Positions 9,785 through 18,264 are shown, counted from the stretch's first letter. The stretch is 20,000 nucleotides of DNA from Prorocentrum cordatum (GCA_963575745.1 CAUYUJ010003039.1:1-20000); one strand, 5' to 3'. The notes: generated by a model not told the origin, from the sequence alone. A program made the numbers and translations.

Positions 9785-10225
9785 ATGGCGCCAAGCGAGG
9801 GCCCCGCCGCCCCGTCGCTCGGGGGATCGCGCTCGCGGCGCGTCTCATGGGCGGACGGCGGCGCAAACTGGCTTTGGCAAGTCGTGCGCAGCCGGCGGCA
9901 GCCGCCGCGCGCTGCCGGCGCTGGAGGAGGAGGCTCGCGCTTCTCGCCAGCGCCGTGGCAGCGGCAGAGCCAGCCGCTGGCCAGCGACGCGGCCGTCCTG
10001 CCTGGCCCCAGGAAGCCCTCCTGGGGCTGCAGGTGCGGCACCGACGGCAATTGGGCGAGCAGGCTGGCGTGCAGGACGTGTGGACGGGCGGCCCCGCTGT
10101 CCGTGCACCAGCATGCGAAGGAGATGGCGGCAGGAGCCAACGCTGGCGGCCTGCCCTCGGGCCGCAACGTGCTGCCGCAGGGAGGCCAGTCCTCGGAGGC
10201 GCCCGCGGCCGCCCAGAAGCAGTAG
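9785..10225 (+). pseudogene. LINE ORF1 N-terminal part with RanBP2-like zinc finger
   Basis: A 146-residue frame from ATG 9785 to TAG 10223-10225. Residues 80-100 read W80-x-C82-x-C84-G, N89-W90, R93, C96-x2-C99-G. This is the pattern of RanBP2-type zinc ribbons in the C-x-C variant, which bind single-stranded RNA or, in some proteins, ubiquitin. The N-terminal 75 residues are Arg/Ser/Pro/Gly-rich and probably disordered. Upstream in-frame codons exist, but the first plausible ATG is 9785. The frame stops just before the coiled-coil segment, which continues in the next frame, so this is probably the amino end of a broken ORF1. A small free-standing zinc-finger protein is the alternative. Confidence 0.55.
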
Positions 10226-10275
10226 GAGGCCGCGTCCGCCCCATGAGGGGCCAGTGAGGAGGCGGTCGCGGCGGC

Positions 10276-11085
10276 ATGCCTGGCATTGCTGGCGACAAGA
10301 GCGTGGTCATCAGCGATGCTGATCGGGCCAAGCTGGCCCCGAAGCAGCCGCCTGCGAAGGAGGTCAAGCCCAAGACCTTCTCACAGGTGCTGCAGTCCTG
10401 CATCTGGAAGCTCGAGAAGCTGGACAAGCAGGCGGCGGCGAAGGAGGCAACGCACAAGGAGGCCGTCGAGAACTTGGTGCAGGCGAAGGCGGCTGTGGAG
10501 GAGGCGGCGGCAGTCCTCGAGGCGGCCCGCCAGCGCCAGGCCGAGGGCCGTGAGGCGTTGGAGCAGGCCCAGCGGATGGAGTAGGCAGGGCTGCCGCCTG
10601 GCTCCAACTCGGCCCGAGGGGTCGAGCTGGCCAAGGCGATGGCTGGGCTCGAGGCCCTGGCTGCCATCGCCGCCGACGGAGACGAGGCAGCCAGCCTCCA
10701 GGCCTCTCATGCGGTCCTGCAGCGGAAGGTCGACGCTGTCAGCGCAGAGATCGAAGCCGAGCGGGCGGCGGCTCCCAGCGGGGACGCGCCCATGGGCGAC
10801 GGGGGAGGGCCTGCTGGGAAGCCTGCTGCGGGACCGCGCGCTGCAGGTCCTCCTCCTGCTCCTGCTGCTGCTCCAGGCGGCGAGCGGAGCGGCCACCCTC
10901 CGGGCGCCGAGTGCGCGGACGACGACCACATGGCCTTCTTTGCCCAAGTCGACCTGCTCGAGGGCGAGGGCCGCCGCGAGCTCGAGGAATCGTGTCAGGC
11001 CGCAGGGATCGAGCTCCCCGTCGCCAGGCGCGCCCGAGGGCACGACGGCCGAGGCCAAGAGGAGGCTGGCACAGGCTCGGCGTGA
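10276..11085 (+). pseudogene. LINE ORF1 coiled-coil segment, interrupted by an in-frame TAG
   Basis: From ATG 10276 the frame runs 102 residues to TAG 10582-10584, then continues open in the same frame to TGA at 11083-11085. The part before the stop has a strong Ala/Glu/Lys/Gln heptad pattern from about residue 36 onward, typical of the ORF1 coiled coil that trimerises the RNA-coating protein. The part after the stop resumes with the same Ala/Glu/Lys character, so the TAG looks like a nonsense mutation inside one ancestral frame. The distal third becomes Gly/Pro/Ala-rich and overlaps the start of the endonuclease frame. Confidence 0.55.
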
Positions 11086-12180
11086 GGTCGGAGCATGGCG
11101 GCTGGACGCAGCCAACACCGCATCCCGCGGCGGCAGGATGCGCTGGCCGCAGCAGGAGGCGACCGCAGATGTGGTCTTCCTGCAGGAGGTGGGCCCGGCC
11201 CCAGGCGCGGCGCCTGAGGCTGAGCGGGCCTCCCGCAGAGCTGGAGGATGGCGTTCGGCGAGTGTGTGCGCACCGAGAACGGCGGCCTGTCCAGCGGCGT
11301 GGGCATCGGAGGGCAGCGCACATCGGGATGAGCGATGCGCCTGAGGGGCCCGAGCTGCCACGGGACCGTGTGATCGCGAAGTGGGTCAACCGTGGAGTGC
11401 CAGGGGGGTTCCTAGCGGTGTCGGTGTACCTGGTAGCTGCCAGAGGCTTCGATGAGGAGTCGAAGCTGGTCCTGGGGCAGCTGGGGGAGTATCTCGCCTG
11501 CGTTGTGGTGCCCTACGTCATCGCTGGCGACTGGAACTGCGAGCCCCGCGAGCTGGAGGCCTGGGGCTGGCCGCAGGAGGTCGACTGCATGGTCGTGACG
11601 CCTCGTGCCGAGTCGGGTCAGGATCGGAGATTGACAACTTCGTTGTCTCGAGCGGCCTGGGCGGCATGGTGCAGGGCTGCTGTGGGCAGGGCGCGGCATT
11701 GACGCCGCGCTGGCCCGTGCGGCTCTTGCGCAGCGGCAAGGGCGCCACCGAGCGCAGGCTTGTCCACATGGCGGCGCGCGCGCTGCCCGCGCAGCGGCCT
11801 GTTGGGCCGCGCCCCGAGCCTCCTGTCTGGGGGCCCTTCCTGCGCACTGGCCGACCTGGGCACCTGCTCAGGGCAGGGGGCCGCCGAGACGGGCGAGGCG
11901 TTCTCGGAGGTGGTGCAGGAGAAGATCGAGCAGCTGCAGCCCCCCACACCTGACGCCCCTCCGTCTGGCCAAGCGGCGGGCGCAGTCGGAGCCGCGCGCA
12001 GGCGTGATTCGGGGGGCGAGCCGGCGAGCCTCGCCAGCGTCCTGGGCGTCAGCAGCCAGGTCCCTGTCGGCGCCGACGCGGCTTCGCTGAAGCGGCTCAG
12101 AGAGAACCTCGGCGCCAGTTGGGCCGCGGTCGCCCGCGGACTGCACGGGGGCGCGACCGAGGACCATGGCCTCAGGGTGA
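11036..12180 (+). pseudogene. LINE endonuclease (exonuclease-endonuclease-phosphatase fold), frameshifted
   Basis: Pieces of one apurinic-endonuclease-like domain lie in three successive frame changes. About 11036-11270 (frame of 11171) holds the strand with VVFLQEVG, whose Glu (11186-11188) is the expected metal-binding residue. About 11336-11640 (frame of 11526) holds GGFLAVSVYL and the GDWN motif at 11526-11537, the catalytic Asp/Asn strand. About 11627-11870 (frame of 11666) holds IDNFVVS, then a basic tail. After one more shift, an Ala/Glu-rich stretch runs to 12180. The enzyme would nick target DNA to prime reverse transcription. At least three indels make this copy inactive as written. 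Spliced introns could mimic some shifts, but no convincing paired splice sites were seen. Confidence 0.65.
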
Positions 12181-12187
12181 GTGCAGC

Positions 12188-12189
<2 letters not shown>

Positions 12190-12219
<30 letters not shown>
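12190..12219 (+). repeat. (GA)15 microsatellite
   Basis: Fifteen uninterrupted GA units followed by CAGAGAG. It marks where the LINE remnant loses recognisable sequence. Confidence 0.97.
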
Positions 12220-12226
<7 letters not shown>

Positions 12227-13072
12227 TACCTTCCCTTCTCCCTGATATCAAGATATATGTTTTACTGCTGGCCTGGCTCTTTACCATACGAGTGGAGTTA
12301 GGTTTGCTGGTGGAAAAGGAAGAGGAGCTCTTCCTGGGGATCGGGGAGGACGAGAGCGAGGGAGGACGTCTCGTACGTAACTCTCGCTCTCCCTCCAACT
12401 TCTGGTGGTGGTGGCGGAAAACCGGCCCATCACCACCCCGGAGGCCTCCGGGAACTCAGTCGAGGAAGAGGCAGCCAGTGCCGCCGCCCTGCCTGATGTT
12501 CGCTTCCCGTGGGCCTCCTGCAGGCCCTCGTCGCCAGGGCCCGACCCGCCGCGAAACTCTTGTCGGAACGCACCCCAGGAGCCCACGAAAGTGGCGACAG
12601 CCGCGCAGATCGCAAGCCCCCCAGGGGGCGCCGAGGTCCCGAGGGGGAGAGCCGGTATCGGTACCATTTCTTGGCGTCGCCCGCGCGCGTGCATTCCTCC
12701 ATCGAGGGGCATTTTTGGATCATCTTGCCGAAAGAGGCACCCACGACACCGCACAATGCACGGGGAACGATCGTGCGAGCGACGGCAGGTTTTTGTCGCC
12801 CGCCTAGGAGCAGGTGTCTCCCCGAGCGCTGGTTTGCGCGCTCGGGTCTGGAGCCTCCGCGGCCGCCCGAGGCCGCGCCCCGGAGGCCACTTCTTGTCCA
12901 AAGGTCACCCCTGCTCGGCCAGTGTCGATGGAGAGTGTGTTTTTGCTTTTACCCTCTGGGCTGCCACGCGCGTTCTGTCCCCCACCATCTGCCCCCCCCC
13001 CCCCCTCCCCACCCCACAGCGTAACTCTCCCCCCTTCGGTGCGTCCCTGGCCGCAGTGCGTCTGGCACCACA

Positions 13073-13075
<3 letters not shown>
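12220..13075. other. Single-copy GC-rich stretch, no gene recognised
   Basis: Overlapping frames are open on both strands, but none has a motif or composition that stands out. A 9-bp hairpin GAGAGCGAG/CTCGCTCTC lies at 12352-12391, and a 14-base C run near 12991. Some of the left part could be the 3' flank of the LINE remnant. Confidence 0.5.

Positions 13076-13135
<60 letters not shown>
13076..13135 (+). repeat. (TG)n microsatellite
   Basis: About 60 bases of alternating TG with a single GC interruption at 13109-13110. It is Z-DNA prone and has no coding meaning. Confidence 0.97.
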
Positions 13136-13178
13136 ACGCTATGTCACCCCGCCCCCCCCCAAAGCGCCCGTTATGGCC

Positions 13179-13292
13179 ATGAATAAAAAATGCGCTCATG
13201 GAAACTGCAGCGACTTGAACCAAAACGATTGGAAGTACACCAGCCAGAGCGACGGCGATTGGAAGCAGTGGAGCTACAGCGGCTGGAGCTGA
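13179..13292 (+). CDS. Small Trp/Ser/Asp/Gly-rich ORF, hypothetical
   Basis: A 37-residue frame from ATG 13179 to TGA 13290-13292. It opens Met-Asn-Lys-Lys-Cys and contains two DWK words, five Trp, two Tyr and many Ser, Gly and Asp, a composition quite unlike the surrounding Arg/Glu arrays. The DNA is unique sequence, not triplet repeat. It could be a small peptide gene, the end of an RGG-like or YGSW-rich RNA-binding protein exon, or chance. The same frame stays open after the stop into the GGA array. No family is recognised. Confidence 0.25.
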   Translation: MNKKCAHGNCSDLNQNDWKYTSQSDGDWKQWSYSGWS

Positions 13293-13399
13293 AGCGACGG
13301 GTGCCCGTTACGGTGGCCGAAGCTGAAATTATTGTTATCCGAACCAGAACAGCCAGAGAAGCAAGAGGGGGGAAGGTCACGGAGGATGCTGAGGAACAC

Positions 13400-14140
13400 T
13401 CGAAGGAGGGGGAGGAGGAGGAGGAGGAGGAGGAGGAGGAGGAGGAGGAAGAGGAGCAGCAGACGGAGGAGGAGGAAAGAGGAGGAGGGGGAGGAGGAGG
13501 AGGTGGAGGAGGAGGAGAGGGAGGATGAGGAGGAGGAGGAGGAGGATGAAGAGGAGGAGGAGGAGGAGGAGGAGGAGGAGAGGAGGAGGGGAGGAGGAGG
13601 AGGAGGAGGAGAGGAGGAGGAGGAGGAGGAGGGGAGGGAGGGGGAGGAGGAGGAGGAGGAGGAGGAGGAGAGAGGAGGAGGAGGAGGAGCAGCAGACGGA
13701 GAGGAGGAAGAGGAGGAGGGGGAGGAGGAGGAGGAGGAGGAGGAGGAGGAGGAAGATGAGGAGGAGGAGGGAGGAGGAGAGAAGGAGGAGGAGGAGGCGG
13801 AGGAGGAGGAGGCTGGAGAGCAAGCGAAAGAGGTGGAGGAGGAGGAGGAAGAGGAGGAGGATCAAGTGGAGGAGGAGGAGGCTTCGCTGGAAGAGGAGGA
13901 GGAGGAAGAGGATGAATAGAAGGAGGAGGAGGAGGAGGAGCAAGAAGAAGAAAAAGAAGAGAAGGAGGAGGGGGAAGAGGATGATGATGAGGAGGAGGAG
14001 GATGAAGAGGAGGACGATGAGGAGGAGGAGGAGGATCAGGAGCATGATGATGATGAGGAGGATGAGGAGGAAGAGAAGGAGGAGGATGAGGAGGAGGAGG
14101 AGTTTGAGGAGGAGGAGGAGGGAGCTGAATAACAAGCGAA
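13400..14140 (+). repeat. GGA/GAG array grading into GAT
   Basis: Polypurine triplets, almost pure to about 13800, then with growing GAA, GAT, CAG, AAG and GCT variants. From about 13440 to 14965 the GAG and GAT units stay in one phase (codon starts divisible by three), reading Glu then Asp with stops only at 13917-13919, 14130-14132 and 14712-14714. The minus strand reads as Leu/Ser/Ile low complexity. I treat all long frames here as repeat artefacts, but see the finding on phase-locking. Confidence 0.92.
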
Positions 14141-14199
14141 GCAGGAGGTTGAGAAGGCTGAAGAGCAAGCGAACGGGGATGAGGGTGCGGCGGCGGGGG

Positions 14200-14505
14200 A
14201 AGATGATACAGATGATTTTGATGCTGGTGATAATGATGATGATGCTGCTGCTGATGCTGATGCCGCTGATGGTGATGATAGTGATGATCACGATGCTGAT
14301 GTTGATACGGATGATGATGACGACGCTGTTGCTGTTGGTGATGCTGATGATGACGAGGTCGTTGATGATGATGCTGATACTGATGCTGATGAGGATGCTG
14401 CTGCCGCTCCTGCTGCTGCTGATGCTGATGCTGATGATGCTGATGATGATGATGATGATGCTGATGCTGATGTTGATGACGATGATGATGACGATGATGA
14501 TGATC

Positions 14506-14536
<31 letters not shown>

Positions 14537-14828
14537 GGATGATGATGAGGATGATGAGGATGATGATGATGATGATGATGCGGATGCGGATTTTGATGCT
14601 GATGCTGTGGATGCTGCTGCTAATGCTGCTGATGATGGTGCTCACGATGCTGATGATGACGATTCTGTTGCTGCTGCTGATGATGCTGACTATGATGAGG
14701 AGAATGAGGATTAAGCTCATGCTGATGATGACGATGCGGATGTTGCTGCTGGTGCTGCTGTTGATGATGCTGATGCTGCTGCTGCTGACGACGATGATGA
14801 TGCTGCTGCTGCTGATGATGATGATGAT

Positions 14829-14877
<49 letters not shown>

Positions 14878-14896
14878 CTGATGCTGATGCTGATGC

Positions 14897-14958
<62 letters not shown>

Positions 14959-15158
14959 CTGATGTGATGCTGCTGATGATGATGATGCTGCTGCTGATGA
15001 TGATGATTGATGATGCTGATGCGGCTGCTGATGATGATGAGATGATGGTGATGGTGATGATGATGAGATGCTGATGCTGATGCTGATGCTGATGATGATG
15101 CTGATGATGATGATGATGATGATTATGATGATGATGATGATGATGCTGATGCTGATGC

Positions 15159-15217
<59 letters not shown>
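14200..15217 (+). repeat. Degenerate GAT/GCT triplet array, second block
   Basis: Same triplet vocabulary and same strand as the array at 868-4360, with more GCT runs (14420-14860). The phase holds to about 14965, then slips. Pure GAT runs occur around 14840-14870 and 15160-15215. It passes abruptly into GGA at 15218. Confidence 0.93.
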
Positions 15218-15218
<1 letters not shown>

Positions 15219-15483
15219 GCAGGAGGAGGAGGAGGAGGAAAGACAGATGGAGGAGAAGGAGGAGGCGGAGGAGGCGGGGGTGGGGGGGAGGCGCAGGCGG
15301 AGGAGGAAGAGGAGGAGGTGGAGGAGGCTCGAGAGCAAGTGAAGGAGGAGGAGGACGAGGACGAGGAGGAGGAGGAGGAAGAGGAGGAGGAGGAGGAGGA
15401 GGACGAGGAGGAGGAGGAGGAGGAGGAGGAGGAGGAGGAGGATGCTTCGCAGGAGGAGGAGGAAGAGGAGAAGGAGGAGGCTG
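15218..15483 (+). repeat. GGA array closing the composite block
   Basis: GAG/GGA triplets with GAC and GAA variants. It contains a second copy of the GAGGCT-GAGAGCAAG module first seen at 13809. In one frame it gives a Glu-rich 75-residue stretch ending with an ordinary tail (AAHWQTSTPP and on to TGA at 15543-15545), but no ordinary start is present. Confidence 0.9.
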
Positions 15484-15549
15484 CCCATTGGCAAACCAGC
15501 ACCCCCCCCCGCCCGAGGAGAAGTACAAGCGGAATTACAAGATAGCGAT

Positions 15550-15835
15550 CCTGGAGTTCTTCTTTTGCTTCTGCTCTCCCCCCTCTCCTCCTCTTCCCCT
15601 CTCTTTGCCCACTTGCATTATCTATCCTCGTGCCCCTTGTCTCTATCGTTTCGTCTGTTTGTTTTTTGTCCCCATCCCTCTCTCTCTTTATCCTCTTGCC
15701 CTCTCCCCTTTTCCACACACACTCTGTCTCTCCATTTCACCTCTCTTTCTCTCATCTCTTTCTCTCTCTGTCCTTTCGATTATCTTTCTCTGTCTCCTTC
15801 TCTTTCTCTTTTTGTCACAACAATCCTGTGGTGTT
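15550..15835 (+). repeat. CT-rich low-complexity tract
   Basis: Degenerate CTCT/TCTC pyrimidine DNA with no regular period. Open Leu/Ser/Phe frames follow from the composition. Confidence 0.85.
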
Positions 15836-15970
15836 GGGTCCTCTTTTTGGAAAGACAGCGGCACACGTTCTCCTACTCCTTTCCTCTCCTCCTTATCCTC
15901 CCCTTCTCCCTCCCCTCACACGATGCGTTGCCCCCTGACCACCAGCGAACACCCACGATATACTGCCCCG

Positions 15971-16130
15971 TGACCCGCCCGCGACACGCCTGCGATGCAC
16001 CCGCGACCCACACGCGACCCGCCTGCGAACCACGCTCGCCCCACACGCGACCCATCCGCGCGACCAGCTGCTCGACCCGACCCACCCGCGGCCGACCCAT
16101 CCGTGACCCGACCCGCCTGCCGCACGGCCG
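15971..16130 (+). repeat. 11-bp minisatellite, unit near CGACCCGCCTG
   Basis: Five consecutive units fall exactly every 11 bases from 15971 to 16025, all variants of CGACCCRCCYG. The period then loosens, with insertions, up to about 16130. Eleven bases does not keep a reading frame, which argues against coding origin. Confidence 0.85.
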
Positions 16131-16871
16131 TTACCCAACCACGTCTCTTTGAAACCCAGCATCGCCGTTTGCGGCGGGTTGTCGATTTGGAGGACGCTGT
16201 TGTGCGCCCCAGCTCCCACCCCCCCCGTGAGTCTTATATCCGCAATTGCGGGGGAGCAGGCGTCCATCCAGCTGCCTGCGGCAAACCCCGCCAGCGTTCT
16301 GCAGAAGGAAACGGGTTACGTTCAAAGCATTATCCAGTTCAGTGTGCTTTTTTTGAACTTGCGCGGATCTTGAACAGCTTCTCTTTGTCCGCGGCTTCGT
16401 TCTCCTTTTCCTTCCTCCGTCGTCCTTTTTCTTTCCATTTGCAATGGCACCCTGGTCGCTGCGTGGGGGCTCCTTCGGGCCTCTTGAGGGCCGCCTCTTG
16501 GGCCCTCTGGGCGGCCTCTCCTGTCCTCTTGCGGGCCCGCAGGGAGTCTCGTGGCCATTTTGGGCGCGGTGGTGCCGCACAGTTTTTCCCGGTGATGCTG
16601 TGTGGAACCATTTCGGGGACGTTATGGTAGATCTCTCGGTCATCTTCAAGCCCTTTGCAGCTGTCTTAGGGCGTTCCAGGGGCCTTCTCTGATCGCATTG
16701 GATGTTATTCAACAGATCTTGCGCTCCGCGAAAGGCATCCTCCCACATCCGATCTGTTGGAGGATCAGGTCCCGCCGTCACTTGACACGCCAGGATCTCG
16801 TTGCAGGCGTCGTCAGAACATGGGAACTGTCCTCTCAAGCTGTATGCTTTCCACCCAACCAGTGCCTGCAA
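16131..16871 (-). CDS. Unrecognised minus-strand ORF, 246 residues
   Basis: The longest open frame in non-array sequence on this strand, starting at ATG complement 16869-16871. The first 75 residues are mixed and include Cys and Trp. A middle part, about residues 100-145, is rich in Pro/Arg/Gly/Lys with short GPK/PPR-type repeats, and a more ordinary tail follows. I recognise no domain. The left end overlaps the edge of the 11-bp minisatellite. At this GC content a 740-base frame can arise by chance, so coding status is doubtful. Confidence 0.22.
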   Translation of the reverse strand: MQALVGWKAYSLRGQFPCSDDACNEILACQVTAGPDPPTDRMWEDAFRGAQDLLNNIQCDQRRPLERPKTAAKGLKMTERSTITSPKWFHTASPGKTVRHHRAQNGHETPCGPARGQERPPRGPKRRPSRGPKEPPRSDQGAIANGKKKDDGGRKRRTKPRTKRSCSRSAQVQKKHTELDNALNVTRFLLQNAGGVCRRQLDGRLLPRNCGYKTHGGGGSWGAQQRPPNRQPAANGDAGFQRDVVG

Positions 16872-16883
16872 TCAGGCCATTCG

Positions 16884-17054
16884 GAGTTCCTCCTCCTCCT
16901 CCTCCTCCATCTGCCTTCCTCCTCCTCCTCCTCCTCCTCCTCCTTTTCCTTCTCCTCCTCCTCCTCCTCCTCCTCCTCCTCCTCCTCCTCCTCCTCCCCC
17001 CCTCCTCCTCCTCCTCCTCCTCCTCCTCCTCCTCCTCCTCCTCCTCCTCCTCCT
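16884..17054 (+). repeat. (TCC)n polypyrimidine array
   Basis: Nearly pure CCT/TCC triplets, interrupted near 16932-16955 and at 16994-17002. The Ser/Pro/Leu and Glu/Gly/Arg frames are artefacts. Confidence 0.95.
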
Positions 17055-17161
17055 GGTTTCGCAGCGTTGTGGGCGCCCACCCGTGCGCTTCGGTGGGTTT
17101 TTTTTCCGAGGCGTTCCGCCACACCGGCGCCGAGGTGTCCGCTCAGGGGGGCCTGGTGGGC

Positions 17162-17224
17162 CTCCTCCTCCCTTCTCCTCCTCCTCCTCCCTTCCTCCCT
17201 TCTCCTCCTCCTCCTCCTCCGCCT
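17162..17224 (+). repeat. Short (TCC)n array
   Basis: Interrupted CTC/TCC triplets immediately before the spliced-leader-like tandem. It is separated from the larger TCC array by about 105 bases of unique GC-rich DNA. Confidence 0.9.
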
Positions 17225-17225
17225 T

Positions 17226-17275
17226 CTCAAGAGCGGTGTTGGCTCAAGAGCGGTGTTGGCTCAAGTTATTGGCTC
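17226..17275 (+). other. Tandem spliced-leader-like relic
   Basis: The 17-base word AGCGGTGTTGGCTCAAG occurs twice in direct succession. It is preceded by a partial CTCAAG and followed by TTATTGGCTCCAG. The last ten bases of each full unit equal the 3' end of the dinoflagellate spliced leader (ending GCCATTTTGGCTCAAG), with 13 of those 16 matching. Relict leaders in front of retroposed cDNAs are known in dinoflagellates. Because both copies carry identical differences from the leader, simple tandem duplication of one relic is at least as likely as repeated trans-splicing. Confidence 0.45.
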
Positions 17276-17338
17276 CAGCCAGCAGCATCCATCGCGATAT
17301 AACTGTATCACCGGCCTGCGGACGACCGGCAGTACAGC

Positions 17339-17482
17339 ATGGGTGGAGATGGAAAGAAGAAAGTTGCGGAGGCCACGGTTTCGACACCAAAGGATAAAAA
17401 GCTGAAGTCTGATGAAGGGATGGAGGAGGATGAAGCAGTAATGGAGGTAGGGGGGAGGAGGAGATGGACGCGAAGAGCTTGA
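17339..17482 (+). pseudogene. Possible N-terminal extension of LINE ORF1, one-base frameshift
   Basis: ATG 17339 opens a 47-residue frame: a basic Lys-rich start, a KDKK word that could act as a nuclear localisation signal, then an acidic MEEDEAV segment. It meets a run of six G (17450-17455) where the frame changes relative to ORF1. On the far side ORF1's own frame continues with Glu-Glu-Glu-Met. A one-base change in the G run would explain this. The alternative is that 17339 is a short upstream ORF and translation starts at ATG 17464. Confidence 0.45.
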
Positions 17483-18264
17483 TGGTCAAGGTGATGCGCA
17501 TGATGAAGAGCATGAGTAAGGACATGAAGGATGCGAGGAAGGATTCGGAGGAAGCGAAGGCAATCGCGCTTCAAGCGAAGCTTGCAACACAGATGGCCGA
17601 ACAGGCGGTTGTGGGCGTGAAGACCACAGTCAAGCAGACGAGTGACGAGATGAAGGCTATCAAGAAGGACGTGGAGCAGATGAAGGTTGCTCCAGGCATG
17701 TTTGCCAAGGCCGGCATCACGAGGATCGCGGAGGCCACGCAGAGCATCGAGAGGGACCTCCGGGAGCTGCAGGTGATCGCCACGGGCTTGAAGGACCCAG
17801 AGGACGAGGAGGAGGTCATTAAGCAGGTCAGGGACATGGTGGATGGATTGGGAAACAAATTCACAAGCATCGGTGTTTTCACAGACCCCTCAAAGATCGG
17901 CATGGTGAATTTCAAGTCGATTGCATCAAAAATCGGGTTTCTGAAGAAAGCCAATATATCATCAACACAGTGGGGGAATGGGGAAAAGATGCGTTTCAAA
18001 GCCAATGACACCATCGAAAAAAGAACGGTGGACAGGGAGCTTGGGATGATCAAGTGCTACCTGCATGAGAAGCACGACCACGCACTCAAGGACATTGTGA
18101 TCAAGTGGCACGCCCGGGTCTTGGAGCTCAAGGGGTTGAAAGTGGCTTGGGAGGAGGATGAGAAAGGGATTGTGTATGGAGGGGCGGGGCTTGCTGTCAA
18201 AGCGTCCGTCACAGGCTACATGAAAGCGTGGCGTGAGAAGAGGAATCTTGACGATGATTTTTGA
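17464..18264 (+). CDS. LINE ORF1 protein (coiled coil plus RNA-binding domain)
   Basis: 266 residues, ATG 17464 to TGA 18262-18264. Residues 1-100 are Met/Lys/Glu/Ala-rich with heptad spacing, a likely trimeric coiled coil. Residues 103-130 carry the pattern VIATGL-K-D-P followed by a helix with EEEVIKQVRDMV, resembling the start of the RRM-like domain of L1-type ORF1 proteins. Residues 176-240 form alternating basic strands and helices ending in KVAWEEDEKGIVY, consistent with a C-terminal nucleic-acid-binding part. The role would be to bind the element's RNA and act as a chaperone during target-primed reverse transcription. The frame is intact from this start, in contrast with ORF2. The stop is followed without a gap by ORF2 in the same frame. 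Confidence 0.75.
   Translation: MDAKSLMVKVMRMMKSMSKDMKDARKDSEEAKAIALQAKLATQMAEQAVVGVKTTVKQTSDEMKAIKKDVEQMKVAPGMFAKAGITRIAEATQSIERDLRELQVIATGLKDPEDEEEVIKQVRDMVDGLGNKFTSIGVFTDPSKIGMVNFKSIASKIGFLKKANISSTQWGNGEKMRFKANDTIEKRTVDRELGMIKCYLHEKHDHALKDIVIKWHARVLELKGLKVAWEEDEKGIVYGGAGLAVKASVTGYMKAWREKRNLDDDF

Larger units (their letters stand above)
9785..12180 (+). mobile_element. GC-rich LINE (non-LTR retrotransposon) remnant, family A
   Basis: A decayed element read in a succession of frames: zinc-finger segment (9785-10225), coiled-coil segment (10276-11085, interrupted by a stop), then endonuclease segments in three further frames to about 12180. The order ORF1-like nucleic-acid-binding protein then apurinic-type endonuclease is that of non-LTR retrotransposons. 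No reverse transcriptase motif follows; the sequence runs into (GA)n at 12190, so the element is truncated or interrupted before its polymerase. GC content is visibly higher than in the second LINE at 17.3-20 kb, pointing to a different family or age. The left and right boundaries are not defined. Confidence 0.75.

Noticed and set aside
8959-10257. 432-codon plus-strand frame
   Set aside because: It crosses CT-rich DNA and a GGA array and overlaps, out of frame, the zinc-finger segment that has a real motif. The composition follows the repeats.
10381-11361. 326-codon minus-strand frame opposite the GC-rich LINE
   Set aside because: It is antisense to plus-strand segments with recognisable coiled-coil and endonuclease motifs. 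Long antisense frames are common in GC-rich coding DNA.
12178-12185. GGTGAGTG as a 5' splice site ending the GC-rich LINE segment
   Set aside because: A short match with no convincing acceptor or continuing exon downstream of the (GA)n tract.
13332-13919. Arg- then Glu-rich frame through the GGA array as a real acidic protein
   Set aside because: It is made almost wholly of GGA-array triplets read as Arg then Glu as the phase slips, it starts in unrelated unique DNA, and no domain is present. Kept only as a question about phase-locking.
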